64,000 nt of DNA from Streptomyces albireticuli (GCF_002192455.1 NZ_CP021744.1:7402501-7466500), one strand, 5' to 3'; shown: positions 48,787 to 58,520, counted from the stretch's first letter. Made by a program: numbers and translations. The notes: a model not told the origin generated them from the letters alone.

Positions 48787-50267
48787 TCAGCGGCGGCGGG
48801 CCCCCGTGGACACCGCGCCCGCGCCCTCCGCGATCTTCCACTCACGGTGCAGGGCGCCCAGCGGCACGGGCTTCTCGAAGACCGGCGTGTTGAAGATCTT
48901 CAGCTGGACCTGGAGGGCCCCGCTCAGATCCAGGCCGCCGAAGGCCTTCCACTTGCCCGACGCCGAGGCGCTGCCGTCCATGGCGGCGGACGCCTCGCCC
49001 TCGGCCTCCGCCCGCAGGTACGGCGCGACGTCGGCGGTGACGCCGACCGTGCCGTACAGGCCGAGGCTGGCCTCCGTGCCGAGGGTGGCCTTGACCTTGC
49101 CCGCCGCGCTCACGGTCGCCCGGGGCGAGGTGGCCGTGATGTCCGAGGTGTTGACCGGGGTCCACCCCTTGGCGTGGGTGTAGTCGCCGCCGACGCGGAA
49201 CCCGCCCTTGAGGTCCTGCTTGATGTCGACGTTGACGCGACCGTCGGCGTCGACCTGGAGGTAGCAGGTCAGACCGACGTTCACGACCACCGGCACCGGG
49301 CCCACCTGGATGACGGGCGTGGCCTTGAGCTTGGCGAACGGCACCCGCAGCGGCTTGGCGTCCGTGCTCGCCGCCGCCTGGCCCTTGAGCTCCCAGCCCG
49401 AGGTCCAGTCGCCGGCGAGCGCCAGGGACGCGGCACCGGGCGAGAGGCCCGAACCACCCCGGCCGTCGTACGAGAAGTCGACCTCCGGAGCCAGCTGGAC
49501 GAAGCCCGACGCGGACGCCGCGGCCGAGGCCGGCGCGTCCTTCGCCGTGGCGATCGAGGTGCCGACGTCGATCCGGAGACTGCCCAGGGGCACCTTCCCG
49601 CCTTGGGCCCGAAGCGGACGTCGCCGGTCTTCGCCCAGGACACCTTCGTGCCCTTGACGAGCGGTTCGACCGTGACGGCGGACGGGTCGACGGGCACCTT
49701 GCCGTCGGCCTTGGCGTCACCGAGCAGCGCCCCCAGGGTGGCCGGGGCCGTGTTGACCTCGGTGCCCTTGTCGGTGCTGCCCAGCACCTGGGTGACCTTG
49801 GCCAGGACACCGTCGGGGGCGCCGGGCGTGGGCGCGCTGGCGATGATGTCGCCGACGGCCACGGAGGAGTTCCGTCCGGCCCCCGGGGAGGGGGCCGAGG
49901 GCGCGGCCGAGCCGGCCGGGGCCGACGGCGACGGGTGGGCGAGAGAGGGCTTCCGCGCGCCCTTCGCCGCCCCGGAGATGACGGCGCGTCCGCTCTTCCG
50001 GTCGTACGAGGCGACCTTCAGCGAGGACTTCTCCGCCTGCCGGCCACCGCCGGAGGGATGGGCCACGGCGCTGGGCGCGCCGGACCCCTCGGGTATCGCC
50101 GCCTTGACGGCGAGCTGCCGGTCCGCGGCCGGGGGCGGTGTGGTGGCGGCCGGTTCCGTACCGCCGCCCGAGGCGGTGGTGGCGGGCCCGGGGGCGGAGC
50201 ATCCGGCGACGAGGAGGGACGCGGCGGTCAGAGCGGGTAAAGCGATGGTTCTGCTGGGAATGCGCAC
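48787..50267 (-). pseudogene. frameshifted lipoprotein with repeated beta structure, function unknown
   Basis: The 5' frame starts at GTG 50267 (Shine-Dalgarno GAGGAT) and codes a lipoprotein signal with lipobox LVAGC, then a Ser/Pro-rich region and KTGDVRFGPKAG. The 3' frame then continues as KVPLGSLRIDVGTSI to the stop at 48787. The two frames join if one base is added near 49596-49602 (GGCGGGAAGG). Joined, the protein would be about 493 residues, with a C-terminal beta-rich part (GKVKATLGTEASLGLYGTVG, LDLSGALQVQLKIF). It may be a real frameshift mutation, a sequencing error in a G-run, or rarely a programmed event. No function is recognised. Confidence 0.75.
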
Positions 50268-50472
50268 CTTGGATCCTCGAGAGCGTGAGGTGGGGGCGGG
50301 CCGAGGGGGTTGGTCTGCACCTTCGGTCCGCGTCTGCACGGCATCGGACGGGTAAGTGATTACCCGTCGGTAATGATCTGCATGATCATGCCATGCGGAG
50401 GCGCGTCGTCCATTCCATTCGCCGACGCCGAAACCATGATCTGGATCACTTCTCGGCGCGACCGGGAATACA

Positions 50473-50519
50473 CGTGCGGCGCACGGCCCCGGAGACGCGC
50501 CGGGGCCGTGCGCCGCACG
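50473..50519 (-). terminator. perfect 20-bp hairpin terminator
   Basis: The arms 50473-50492 and 50500-50519 are exact complements around a 7-base loop. It lies 62 bases after the stop of the methyltransferase gene on the minus strand. The rest of the 313-base gap to the lipoprotein start is A/T-richer (TGATTACCCGTCGGTAATGATCTGCATGATCATG near 50358-50395) and may hold its promoter. Confidence 0.82.
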
Positions 50520-50580
50520 GAAGGAATCGTCGTCCGCTGTGAGCGCGAAGCCTCATGACGGACGCGCGGGCGGGAACGTC

Positions 50581-51741
50581 TCAGCGCTTGACGGCCCGCA
50601 GGATGACGAACTTCGGGTCGCTCGCCACGACCTCGGAGTGACCGAAGAGCCGCCGCAGCCGCACGTGGTAGCCGAGGTGCCGGTTCCCGACCACCCACAG
50701 CTCACCGCCCGGCCGCAGCACCTCGCGGGCGCCCTCGAACATCCGCCAGGCCGTCGCGTCCGTCGTCGCCTGATGGGTGTGGAACGGCGGGTTGTTGAGG
50801 ACGAGGTCCACCGAGTCCGCCGGCACCCCCGACAGACCGTCGCCCACCCGGAACTCCGCCGGCGCGGCCGTACCCGCGTTCGCCCGGAACGTGGCCTCCG
50901 CCGACGCCACGGCCTGGTAGGACTCGTCGATGAACACCACCTCGGCCTCGGGGTTGGCCAGCGCCGCCGCCGTGCCCACCACGCCGTTGCCGCAGCCCAG
51001 GTCCACGACCCGCTCGGGCCCGCGGCGCTCCGGCAGGTGCTGGAGGAGGAAACGGGTGCCGATGTCCAGCCGTTCGGCGCAGAAGATGCCCGCGTGGTTG
51101 GTGACCGTCCGGCCGGAGACCACCCCGACGCCGTCGGGCAGGGCGTAGCGGTGCGGCCACGGGTTGGCGCCCCGGGCGGCGGTCCCCTCCGGGTCCGGCG
51201 AACAGAAGATGAGACGCGACTTCTTCACCGCCAGCGACGTCCGTGTCGGCCCGAGGATCCGCTCGAACAGCGTCAGCGTCGAGGTGTGGATCTCGGTGAC
51301 CCGCCCCGTGCCGACCACGACCGTGCCCGCGTGCACCCGCGGCGCCAGCCGGTGCAGCTGGTCCTCCAGCAGCGCCAGGCTCTTGGGCACCCGGACCAGC
51401 AGCACGTCGATCCGGTCCGGCGGGGTGTCCCGTGTGGACAGCAGCCGCACCGCGCCGTCCGCGACGCCGTTGCGCGCCAGGTTCGCCCGCGTCGCCTCCT
51501 GCCCGAGATAGGAGTCCGTGATCTGCGTCGGGCCGTACGCCGCGAGGGCGGTGGTCAGGGCACCCCACCGGTCGCCCACGACGACCACGGTGCCCGAGAG
51601 GTCCACGGGATCGCCGTCGATACCCCCGAGATGGCGCAGCAGGTATTCGTCGGCCGAGTCCCAGGCGCGGAGCCGGTCGCGGGGGTCCTCGGGGAAACGG
51701 GTGAGTTCGTACTCACCCTGTGGCGTCGTGAAACGGTTCAT
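50581..51741 (-). CDS. class I SAM-dependent methyltransferase, RlmG/RsmC-like
   Basis: A 386-residue protein with an N-terminal duplicated Rossmann-like domain and a C-terminal catalytic methyltransferase domain (about 195-380). The SAM motif is VVDLGCGNGVVG, and the catalytic motif is LVLNNPPFHTHQ, which is typical of RNA guanine-N2 methyltransferases RsmC and RlmG. It should methylate a guanine of rRNA; RlmG modifies 23S rRNA G1835, and the length and domain pair fit. The start at 51741 gives MNRFTTPQGEYELTRF. It is alone on the minus strand and followed by a strong terminator. Confidence 0.85.
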   Translation of the reverse strand: MNRFTTPQGEYELTRFPEDPRDRLRAWDSADEYLLRHLGGIDGDPVDLSGTVVVVGDRWGALTTALAAYGPTQITDSYLGQEATRANLARNGVADGAVRLLSTRDTPPDRIDVLLVRVPKSLALLEDQLHRLAPRVHAGTVVVGTGRVTEIHTSTLTLFERILGPTRTSLAVKKSRLIFCSPDPEGTAARGANPWPHRYALPDGVGVVSGRTVTNHAGIFCAERLDIGTRFLLQHLPERRGPERVVDLGCGNGVVGTAAALANPEAEVVFIDESYQAVASAEATFRANAGTAAPAEFRVGDGLSGVPADSVDLVLNNPPFHTHQATTDATAWRMFEGAREVLRPGGELWVVGNRHLGYHVRLRRLFGHSEVVASDPKFVILRAVKR

Positions 51742-51882
51742 CGTGCCCTCAGGCTAGCCAGTCCACCGCACACCGGCCAAACCCGGCGGCGCGGCCGCGC
51801 GCGGCGCCCGGCACTCTCCGCCGTAGGTAGAGTGTCGCCCCGCCAAAAGAACGTTGTCGCAGGTGAAACCGGGGGCAGAGCC

Positions 51883-52728
51883 ATGGGGATAGTCAATCGC
51901 GTAAGAAATCTGGGCGATTCGGTGAGCGCGGCGGTGACCGCCGGTAAGGACGCCGTCGCCGCCGGCCGGGGCGTGGTCGCCCGGGGCGTCGACGCCGGCC
52001 GCGCCGGCACCACGGCCTCCGGCGACTGGGTGCTCTCCGTGCTCCGCTCGCTGCCCGCGCCCGCCGCGCCCACACCGGTGGAGTGGGAGTTCTCGCTGGG
52101 CGCCCTGATCTGCCGGCACCCCCGGGTGCCCGCCGTCACCGCCAAGGTGCTGCGCCGCCTCGACGGCATCGGCGCCCTGCGCTTCGGCCCCGACTCGGTC
52201 GGCTTCGAGGGCGAGGACATCCCCTGGTCGAAGGTCGTCCACCTCCAGCTGCACGACGCCTTCAGCGCCATGACCACCGACGTCCTCGACGCCGAGATCG
52301 ACCGCATCAGGGACGTCCTCCCGATGCTGCCCGGCCGCAAATGGGTCGTCACCAAGGTGGTCGAGGGCCTGGCCACCGTCATGCTCGCCGCCCTGGAGCA
52401 GGCCGCCGAACAGCGGATGGACACCGTCGACATCGCCTGCGAGATCACCTACCGCGGCACGCTCGGCGTGAAGAAGACGATCCGGGCCAACGTCTTCACC
52501 ACCGCGCTCCTCGCCCAGCAGCCCGAGGTGACGGAGAGCCTGCTGGCCACCGCGCGCGCCAACGGCGTCCCCGTCCTGCCGGCCGAGGCACCGGCCGTGG
52601 GCACCCCGGCCGCCGAGCGGGTACGGGCCCTGCGCGCGCGTACGGACGCGGTGGCGGCCGAACTCCGCGCCGAACCCGGCGACGGCTCCCCGGACGCCCC
52701 GCCGCAGCTCACGCCCCCGCGCCCCTGA
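51883..52728 (+). CDS. conserved actinobacterial protein of unknown function
   Basis: A 281-residue protein with an Ala-rich N-terminal helix (about 1-45), a central folded core (about 65-190: ALICRHPRVPAVTAKVLRRLDGIGALRFGPDSVGFEGEDIPWSKVVHLQL, PMLPGRKWVVTKVVEGLATVMLAALEQA) and a disordered acidic C-terminus. DGIGALRFGPDSVGFEGEDIPWSKVV reads like a PH-domain-like beta segment. There is no signal peptide or membrane segment. The start ATG 51883 follows GGGGGCAGAG. I recognise it only as a family seen in streptomycetes and assign no function. Confidence 0.65.
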   Translation: MGIVNRVRNLGDSVSAAVTAGKDAVAAGRGVVARGVDAGRAGTTASGDWVLSVLRSLPAPAAPTPVEWEFSLGALICRHPRVPAVTAKVLRRLDGIGALRFGPDSVGFEGEDIPWSKVVHLQLHDAFSAMTTDVLDAEIDRIRDVLPMLPGRKWVVTKVVEGLATVMLAALEQAAEQRMDTVDIACEITYRGTLGVKKTIRANVFTTALLAQQPEVTESLLATARANGVPVLPAEAPAVGTPAAERVRALRARTDAVAAELRAEPGDGSPDAPPQLTPPRP

Positions 52729-52758
52729 CGGCTTCCCGGTCGCGAGGCGCGCCCACCG

Positions 52759-54279
52759 CTACCGGTGGGGCCGCACGAGGTCGAACGGCTCGATCCCGTG
52801 GCCGTCCCAGATCCGCCGCGAGGTCTCCTCGGGGTACGGGGCGGTGGTCGAGGCCGGGCCGAGCAGCCGGGTGAGCCGCCGCCCGGGCTCGTAGGCGGGC
52901 CAGCCGGGATCCCCGTCGTGCGCGAACGCCGTCCAGGCGCGGCGGAGGCCGTCGGCGAACGCGACGGTCCCGGCGGACGGCGCGCCCTCGCCGAGCAGAC
53001 CCCGCCCGGCGGGGCTGCCGAACGTGCCGAACAGCAGCGGCACGTCGAGGCTGTGGCACGCGCCCAGGGCACCGCCCAGCGCGGGCGACCGCCCGCACAG
53101 CTCGGCGAGATAGGCCGGGCCACCCGCGGCGGAGTGCGCCTCGGCCAGCCGGAGACTCGGCATCCGGAAGAGGGCGTCGGCGTACACCGTCTCGAACAGG
53201 GCACCGGCGGAGGCGCCGGGGAAGCTCTCCCGGTAGGCGTGCTCACCGCCCGGGCCGGGGGCGAAGGCCCGCAGGGCCGCGGTGGCCTCCTCCTCGGTGA
53301 TCCCGCCGAGCCGTCCGGTCATCACCATGAACAGCCGGAACTCGTCCCGGGTGTGGCAGACCATCAGCTCCACGTCCGCCGCCCGCCCGTCGCGCACCGC
53401 GCGCCAGGGCACGTCGGGGACGAGGTCGCCGTCGACCACCGGCGCGAACAGCGCCGCGCCCCGCGCGGCCCGGCCCCAGCGGCCCACGTGCCCGGTCAGC
53501 TCCATCGTGAGCGCGCCCGCCGCGTCGGCCAGCCGCTGCGGCGCGACGGCCGACAGGCTCTCCACGGTGGGTTTCGCGTCGACCCGGCCGGCCAGGACGG
53601 CGGCGATGTCGGCGGCGAGCGCGGGGGTGAAGTACAGGCCCGGCACGGACTGCGCGATCGCCCGGCGGAAGAGGCCCCGGGCCGGCGGGGCGGCCAGCAG
53701 CGAGGCGATCGACCCCGCCCCGGCCGACTGGCCGCACACGGTGACCCGGTCCGGATCGCCCCCGAAACCGCGGATGTTCTCCCGTACCCAGCGCAGCGCC
53801 GCGATCTGGTCCAGCAGACCGCGGTTGGCCGGGGCGTCCTCGAGCGCGGCGAACCCCTCCGCGCTCACCCGGTAGTTGAGCGTGACGACGACCAGACCGC
53901 CCTGCCGGGCCAGGAGCGCCGCGTCGTACAAGGGATCGGCGGCGGACCCGGCGGCGTAGGCACCGCCGTGGATCCACACCAGGACCGGCAGGCCCGCGCC
54001 ACCACCCGGGTCGGGCGACCAGACGTTGACCGTCAGCCAGTTCTCCCCGGCGGCCGGGCCCGGCACCGGCGCGGGCCCGGACTGCGGCACGGACGGCCCG
54101 AAGGCCGCGGCGTCCCGCACCCCGGCCCAGGGCAGGGGCGGCCGGGGCGCGGCGAACCGCAGAGTGCCCACCGGAGGACGGGCGAAGGGCACGCCGCGGA
54201 ACACCGCGAGCCCCTCGCCGTCCCGAAGTCCGGCCACCGTGCCGGCGGTGGTACGGACCTGCACACCGGTGCCGGTCAT
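52759..54279 (-). CDS. type B carboxylesterase
   Basis: A 506-residue alpha/beta hydrolase of the carboxylesterase type B family. The oxyanion-hole motif HGGAY is at 104-108, the nucleophile Ser185 lies in GQSAGAGS, the acid is probably the Glu in CHTRDEFR, and the catalytic His is in ACHSLDVPLLFG. There is no signal peptide. Such enzymes hydrolyse short esters and are often detoxifying. AAGGAGCGG precedes the ATG at 54279. It converges on the gene at 51883 with a 30-base gap. Confidence 0.92.
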   Translation of the reverse strand: MTGTGVQVRTTAGTVAGLRDGEGLAVFRGVPFARPPVGTLRFAAPRPPLPWAGVRDAAAFGPSVPQSGPAPVPGPAAGENWLTVNVWSPDPGGGAGLPVLVWIHGGAYAAGSAADPLYDAALLARQGGLVVVTLNYRVSAEGFAALEDAPANRGLLDQIAALRWVRENIRGFGGDPDRVTVCGQSAGAGSIASLLAAPPARGLFRRAIAQSVPGLYFTPALAADIAAVLAGRVDAKPTVESLSAVAPQRLADAAGALTMELTGHVGRWGRAARGAALFAPVVDGDLVPDVPWRAVRDGRAADVELMVCHTRDEFRLFMVMTGRLGGITEEEATAALRAFAPGPGGEHAYRESFPGASAGALFETVYADALFRMPSLRLAEAHSAAGGPAYLAELCGRSPALGGALGACHSLDVPLLFGTFGSPAGRGLLGEGAPSAGTVAFADGLRRAWTAFAHDGDPGWPAYEPGRRLTRLLGPASTTAPYPEETSRRIWDGHGIEPFDLVRPHR

Positions 54280-54460
54280 GGGCCGCTCCTTCTCACTGTC
54301 CGGGGTGTCACACCGCCCAGGGGGGCCGGCGTGACGGCGGACACGATCGACCGCGCCCGCCACCACCCGACCTACCGGATGCCCGGCACTTCGGTGTGCG
54401 ACACGCCGTGACCCCTCGCCTCCTGGTCGTCGGATCGGGGGCCGGCGCGCGGGAGCCGGG

Positions 54461-56002
54461 TCAGGCGGCGGCCGGCTCCGACTCCGCCTGACGGCGGAGC
54501 AGCTTCTTGTCCGGCTTGCCCGCGTCGGTGAGCGGCAGCGCGTCGACGAAGTGGACGCGCTCCGGCTCGTACATCGGGCCCCGCGCCTCGCGGACCATGT
54601 CGCGCAGCGTCCGCGCGTCGAGGTCGCAGCCGGGCTCCCGTACGACGGCGGCGTGCACGCGCTCCATGCGGTTCGCGTCCGGGACGCCGAAGACGGCGGT
54701 CTGCCGCACCTGCGGGTGGGAGTTGAGGAGGTCCTCCAGCTCCGTCGTGTAGACGTGCCCGCCGACCACGACGATCATGTCCTTGAGCCGGTCGACGATG
54801 GTGAGGTAGCCCTCCTCGTCGAGGTACCCGATGTCACCCGTGTGCAGCCAGCCGTCGCGCAGCACCTCGGCGGTCAGCTCGGGCTGCTTCCAGTACCCCT
54901 GCATGATGCCCGTGGAGCGCACGCATATCTCGCCGTGCTCGCCGCGCGGCAGGTCGGCGCCGGCCTCGTCGCGGATGGCGATCTCGACGCCGTCCAGGGC
55001 CTTGCCGGCGGACCGCAGCAGCTCGGGGCGGTCGGGGTCGTGGTCCTCGGCGGAGAGCCGGCTGATGCCGCCGGCCTCGTTCTGCCCGTAGAACTGGTTG
55101 AGCACCGGGCCGAAGCGCCGCACCGCGTCGGCGATCCGGGCCGGGGAGGACTGGCAGCCGCCGTACCAGATGTGGGTGAGGCTGGAGGTGTCCGTGCGGG
55201 CCGCGTCCGGGTGGTCCATCAGCTGGTACAGCAGGGGCGGCAGCAGGAACGTGTGGGTGATGCGGTCCCGCTCGATGGTGGCGAGCACCGTGGCGGCGTC
55301 GAAGTCCTCCAGGAGCCGCACGCTGCCGCCGGAGCGCAGGGCGTGGTCCGCCATCATGCCGCCGGCGTGGGCGAGGGTGGTGCACAGCAGGTAGCGGACG
55401 GGGCCCGCCCAGTCCGGGATGGCCTCTTCCTGCGCGGGCGCCTGGGCGAAGGACGTGCAGATCGCCTTCGGGTGCCCGGTGGTGCCACCGGTGTGGCGGA
55501 TGGTGCAGATGTCGCCGGGCCGGGCCAGCCCGGGGAAGGGCTCGGCGGACTCCTCGGCGGCGAGGTCCAGCAGGCTCCGGCCGATGTCCGCGGGACCGAG
55601 GGTGAGTACGTGCGCGACGGGCGCCCGGCCGGTGATCTCGGCGGCCCGCGCGGCGTACGCGGGGTCGGCGATCAGCACCTGGGTCTCGATGTCGCGGACG
55701 ATGGTGGTCTGCACCTCCGCCGACAGCTTGTTGTACAGGTGGTTGACCGGGCAGCCGATGAGGTTGGCGGCGTAGCGCGCGGCGATCGTCTCCGGCAGGT
55801 TCCCGCTGAGCAGAGTGACGGCCTGGCCCCGGCGCACGCCCTGCGCGCGCAACGCCCGTGCCATCCGGTAGACGAGTCCCCGGAGTTCACCCCCCGAGAT
55901 GCGGCGGTCCTTGTGCAGCACGGCGGTTCGGCCGGGCTCGGCTCCCAGGACATCGAGATTCCGCTCCACGTGTGTGCGGAATTGCCGCGTTGCGACGGTC
56001 AT
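54461..56002 (-). CDS. AMP-forming acyl-CoA synthetase (ANL superfamily)
   Basis: A 513-residue adenylate-forming enzyme. The P-loop-like motif is HTGGTTGHPK (about 169-178), the aromatic/acid motif is NQFYGQNEAGG, the hinge is GWLHTGDIGYLDEEGYLTIVDRLKDMI, and the catalytic Lys is in GKPDKKLLRR near the end. It should activate a carboxylic acid to acyl-AMP and then acyl-CoA. The acid cannot be predicted. It has no adjacent thioesterase, carrier protein or PKS, so it may serve general fatty or aromatic acid activation. AAAGGAAATACGC precedes the ATG at 56002. Confidence 0.92.
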   Translation of the reverse strand: MTVATRQFRTHVERNLDVLGAEPGRTAVLHKDRRISGGELRGLVYRMARALRAQGVRRGQAVTLLSGNLPETIAARYAANLIGCPVNHLYNKLSAEVQTTIVRDIETQVLIADPAYAARAAEITGRAPVAHVLTLGPADIGRSLLDLAAEESAEPFPGLARPGDICTIRHTGGTTGHPKAICTSFAQAPAQEEAIPDWAGPVRYLLCTTLAHAGGMMADHALRSGGSVRLLEDFDAATVLATIERDRITHTFLLPPLLYQLMDHPDAARTDTSSLTHIWYGGCQSSPARIADAVRRFGPVLNQFYGQNEAGGISRLSAEDHDPDRPELLRSAGKALDGVEIAIRDEAGADLPRGEHGEICVRSTGIMQGYWKQPELTAEVLRDGWLHTGDIGYLDEEGYLTIVDRLKDMIVVVGGHVYTTELEDLLNSHPQVRQTAVFGVPDANRMERVHAAVVREPGCDLDARTLRDMVREARGPMYEPERVHFVDALPLTDAGKPDKKLLRRQAESEPAAA

Positions 56003-56258
56003 GCGTATTTCCTTTCAGGGGGCATCAGTTGACTAAGGCAACCAATTCTCCATGATAGTCGCCCATGATCGCGGGCTCAAAGTCGGCCGAGGCCCCTGCC
56101 TGAAATCCCTTGGTCGAAACGTCGATATCCGGTCAACGTCCCGAGTTTCGTGGCGATATCGGCCGCGCGGGTGGTCCGGGTGACACGCCGCTTCTGTGCG
56201 CTATGTGGGTGGTTGTGGGGGTGTGTCGGGTGTGATGGTCGTATGAGTCATGGGCGGA

Positions 56259-56288
56259 TTGTTAGGTTTTTGCTACTGATCTGATAGT
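56259..56288 (+). promoter_or_regulatory. candidate promoter of the glycosyltransferase gene, leaderless
   Basis: TTGTTA (56259-56264) and TGATAG (56282-56287) or GATAGT (56283-56288) are 17-18 bases apart. Transcription would begin at about 56295, on the ATG at 56296. This supports that ATG as the true start. Confidence 0.5.
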
Positions 56289-56295
56289 TCGTCCA

Positions 56296-58293
56296 ATGGT
56301 GAGTGGGGTGGGGGAGTGGGTGGTGGTTGCGGTGGGTGGTGTGCGGGTGTCGGGGCGCAGCGCGGTGAGCGGTGAGGGCGGATCGGATCCCGGGGGCGGC
56401 GTACCGGGTCCGGCGGGCGAGGTCTCGATGCCCGGCTCCGACGGTGCGGGGGCGGTGGGGAGCGGGGGTGGCTACGACTACGAGCGGTACAGCCGGCTGG
56501 CGGGGCCGCTGGAGGAGCCGCCGACCGGTGTGTACCGGGTGGGGTACCGGCGGCTGATGGGGCGCCGGGGGGCGGGCACCACGGACGTCGACGCGGTCCT
56601 GCGCGCGGAAGCGGGGGCTGTCTGGCGTGTGGGGTTGTTGGTGGGGTTGGCGCCGTTGGTGTCGGTGGGGTTGTTGGTGTGGTTGTTGTGGCCGGTGCAT
56701 TGGGTGGTGCGGGGTGGGTGGTGGGGGTGTGTGGATGGGTTGATGTTGGTGTCGGTGGGGTTGGTTGAGGTTTTTCGGGTGGTGAATGTGGTGTCGGTGG
56801 CGCATGCGTCGTGGGTGGCGTGTGATCCGGTGCCGGTGGTGGCGCAGCCGGGGGGTCGGGTGGCTTTCTGTACGAGTTTTGTGCCGGGGAAGGAGCCGTT
56901 GGGGATGGTGGCGGCGACGTTGGAGGGGGCGGTGGGGGTGCGGTATGAGGGGGTGGTGGATGTGTGGTTGCTGGATGAGGGTGATGATCCGGGGGCGCGG
57001 GCGTTGTGTGCGCGGTTGGGGGTGCGGCATTTTTCGCGGAAGGGGGTGGCGCGGTGGAATCGTCCGTCGGGTCGTTTTCGGGCGCGGACGAAGCATGGTA
57101 ATTACAATGCGTGGTTGGATGCGCATGGTGATGGTTATGATTTTTTGGCGTGTGTGGATACGGATCATGTGCCGTTGCCGAATTTTTTGGAGCGGATGCT
57201 GGGGTATTTTCGGGATCCGGATGTGGCGTTTGTGGTGGGGCCGCAGGTGTATGGGAATTATGTGTCGCGGGTGACGAAGGGGGCGGAGAGTCAGCAGTTT
57301 TTGTTTCATGCGTTGGTGCAGCGGGCGGGGAATCGGTACGGTGCGCCGATGTTTGTGGGGACGTCGAATTGTGTGCGGGTGGGGGTGTTGCGGCAGATCG
57401 GTGGGTTTTTTGATTCGATTACGGAGGATATGGCGACGGGGTTGGAGGTGCATCGGCGGCGGAATCCGGTGACGGGTGGGCGGTGGCGGTCGGTGTATAC
57501 GCCGGATGTGTTGGCGGTGGGGGAGGGGCCGTCGTCGTGGACGGATTTCTTTTCGCAGCAGTTGCGGTGGTCGCGGGGGACGTTTGAGACGTTGTTGTGT
57601 CAGTTTGGTCGGGTGGTGTGGTCGTTGTCGCCGGGGAGGTTGTGGAATTATTTGTTGTTGGTGGCGTTTTATCCGATTGCGGGTTTGACGTGGGTGTTGG
57701 GTGGGGTGTCGTGTGTGTTGTTTTTGGGGTGTGGTGCGGCGGGGGTGAGTGTGCCGTCGGAGGTGTGGTTGATGTTGTATGGGGATGCGGCGGCGTTGCA
57801 GGTGGCGTTGTATGTGGTGAATCGTCGTCATAATGTGAGTCCGCATGAGCCGGTGGGTTCGTCGGGGGTGGCGGGGATGGTGATGTCGGCGGTGTCGGCG
57901 CCGTTGTATGCGCGGGCGTTGGGGCAGGCGTTGTTGCGGCGGCGGTCGGGTTTTGTGGTGACGCCGAAGGGGGATTCGGCGTCGCCGGATTGTGTGGGGA
58001 CTTTTCGGACGCATTTGGGGTGGGCGGGTGTGTTCGGGTTGTGTTTGGTGGCGTCGGTGGTGTGGGGGCATGCGTATCCGGCGATGCGGGTGTGGGCGGT
58101 GCTGGCGTTGGTGACGGCGGTGGGGCCGGTGGGGGTTTGGTGGGCGGGGATGATGCGGCGGCGGTGGGGGATGGGGGATGGGGGGTCTGGCGGTGGGGGG
58201 TTGGGAGCGGAGTTGGCGCCGGTGCCGACGTCGGCGGCGTCGGGGGAGGGGGCGGAGGGGGCTCCGTGTTTCGGGCAGCGGAAGCCGGCTTGA
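56296..58293 (+). CDS. membrane glycosyltransferase family 2 (cellulose-synthase-like), abrupt codon-usage switch
   Basis: A 665-residue processive-type GT2. Two membrane helices (about 112-170) precede the catalytic domain: VWLLDEGDD, CVDTDHVPLPNF (DxD metal site), ITEDMATGLEVH, and QQLRWSRG (QxxRW), the hallmarks of cellulose, hyaluronan and related synthases. Further helices follow. It should polymerise a UDP-sugar and export the glycan. The first 300 bases use normal C/G-ending codons, but from about 56620 almost every codon ends in G or T (GTG, TTG, GAT, TTT), giving strong G-over-C strand skew to the end. The ATG at 56296 is supported by a promoter ending next to it; ATG 56428 is an alternative. 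No synthase partner is adjacent. Confidence 0.88.
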   Translation: MVSGVGEWVVVAVGGVRVSGRSAVSGEGGSDPGGGVPGPAGEVSMPGSDGAGAVGSGGGYDYERYSRLAGPLEEPPTGVYRVGYRRLMGRRGAGTTDVDAVLRAEAGAVWRVGLLVGLAPLVSVGLLVWLLWPVHWVVRGGWWGCVDGLMLVSVGLVEVFRVVNVVSVAHASWVACDPVPVVAQPGGRVAFCTSFVPGKEPLGMVAATLEGAVGVRYEGVVDVWLLDEGDDPGARALCARLGVRHFSRKGVARWNRPSGRFRARTKHGNYNAWLDAHGDGYDFLACVDTDHVPLPNFLERMLGYFRDPDVAFVVGPQVYGNYVSRVTKGAESQQFLFHALVQRAGNRYGAPMFVGTSNCVRVGVLRQIGGFFDSITEDMATGLEVHRRRNPVTGGRWRSVYTPDVLAVGEGPSSWTDFFSQQLRWSRGTFETLLCQFGRVVWSLSPGRLWNYLLLVAFYPIAGLTWVLGGVSCVLFLGCGAAGVSVPSEVWLMLYGDAAALQVALYVVNRRHNVSPHEPVGSSGVAGMVMSAVSAPLYARALGQALLRRRSGFVVTPKGDSASPDCVGTFRTHLGWAGVFGLCLVASVVWGHAYPAMRVWAVLALVTAVGPVGVWWAGMMRRRWGMGDGGSGGGGLGAELAPVPTSAASGEGAEGAPCFGQRKPA

Positions 58294-58414
58294 GCGGTGG
58301 GGGTGGGGCGGGGTGTGCCGCTGCGCGGGGCTTTTCCCCACCCCGCCCCTTCCCGTAACTGGGGGCTCCGCCCCCAGACCCCCTTTTCCGCGCTCCGCGC
58401 GGTGTCCTCAAGCG

Positions 58415-58443
58415 CCGGACGGGCTGAAAATCAGCCCGTCCGG
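58415..58443. repeat. streptomycete REP-like palindrome / terminator
   Basis: The arms CCGGACGGGCTGA (58415-58427) and its exact complement (58431-58443) enclose AAA. The context (CCTCAAGCGCCGGACGGGCTGA) is the form of a palindrome I know to be widespread between Streptomyces genes. Next to it lie GGGGGCTCCGCCCCCAGACC at 58366 and four tandem CACCCG hexamers near 58480. It separates the convergent glycosyltransferase and SDR genes and can terminate both. Confidence 0.7.
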
Positions 58444-58520
58444 CCCGGGGCGGAGCCCCGGAGCCCCGCGCAGCGGCACCCGCACCCGCACCCGCACCCC
58501 CGGCCCGCCGAACACGCCCC

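Noticed and set aside
56248..58341. A long open frame on the minus strand opposite the glycosyltransferase, coding His/Pro/Arg-rich protein
   Set aside because: It is the mirror of the G/T-rich codon bias on the plus strand; the plus-strand frame has clear GT2 motifs while the minus-strand protein is low complexity.
58470..58500. Tandem CACCCG hexamers as a functional element
   Set aside because: Only four copies in GC-rich intergenic DNA next to a common REP-like palindrome; no evidence of function.
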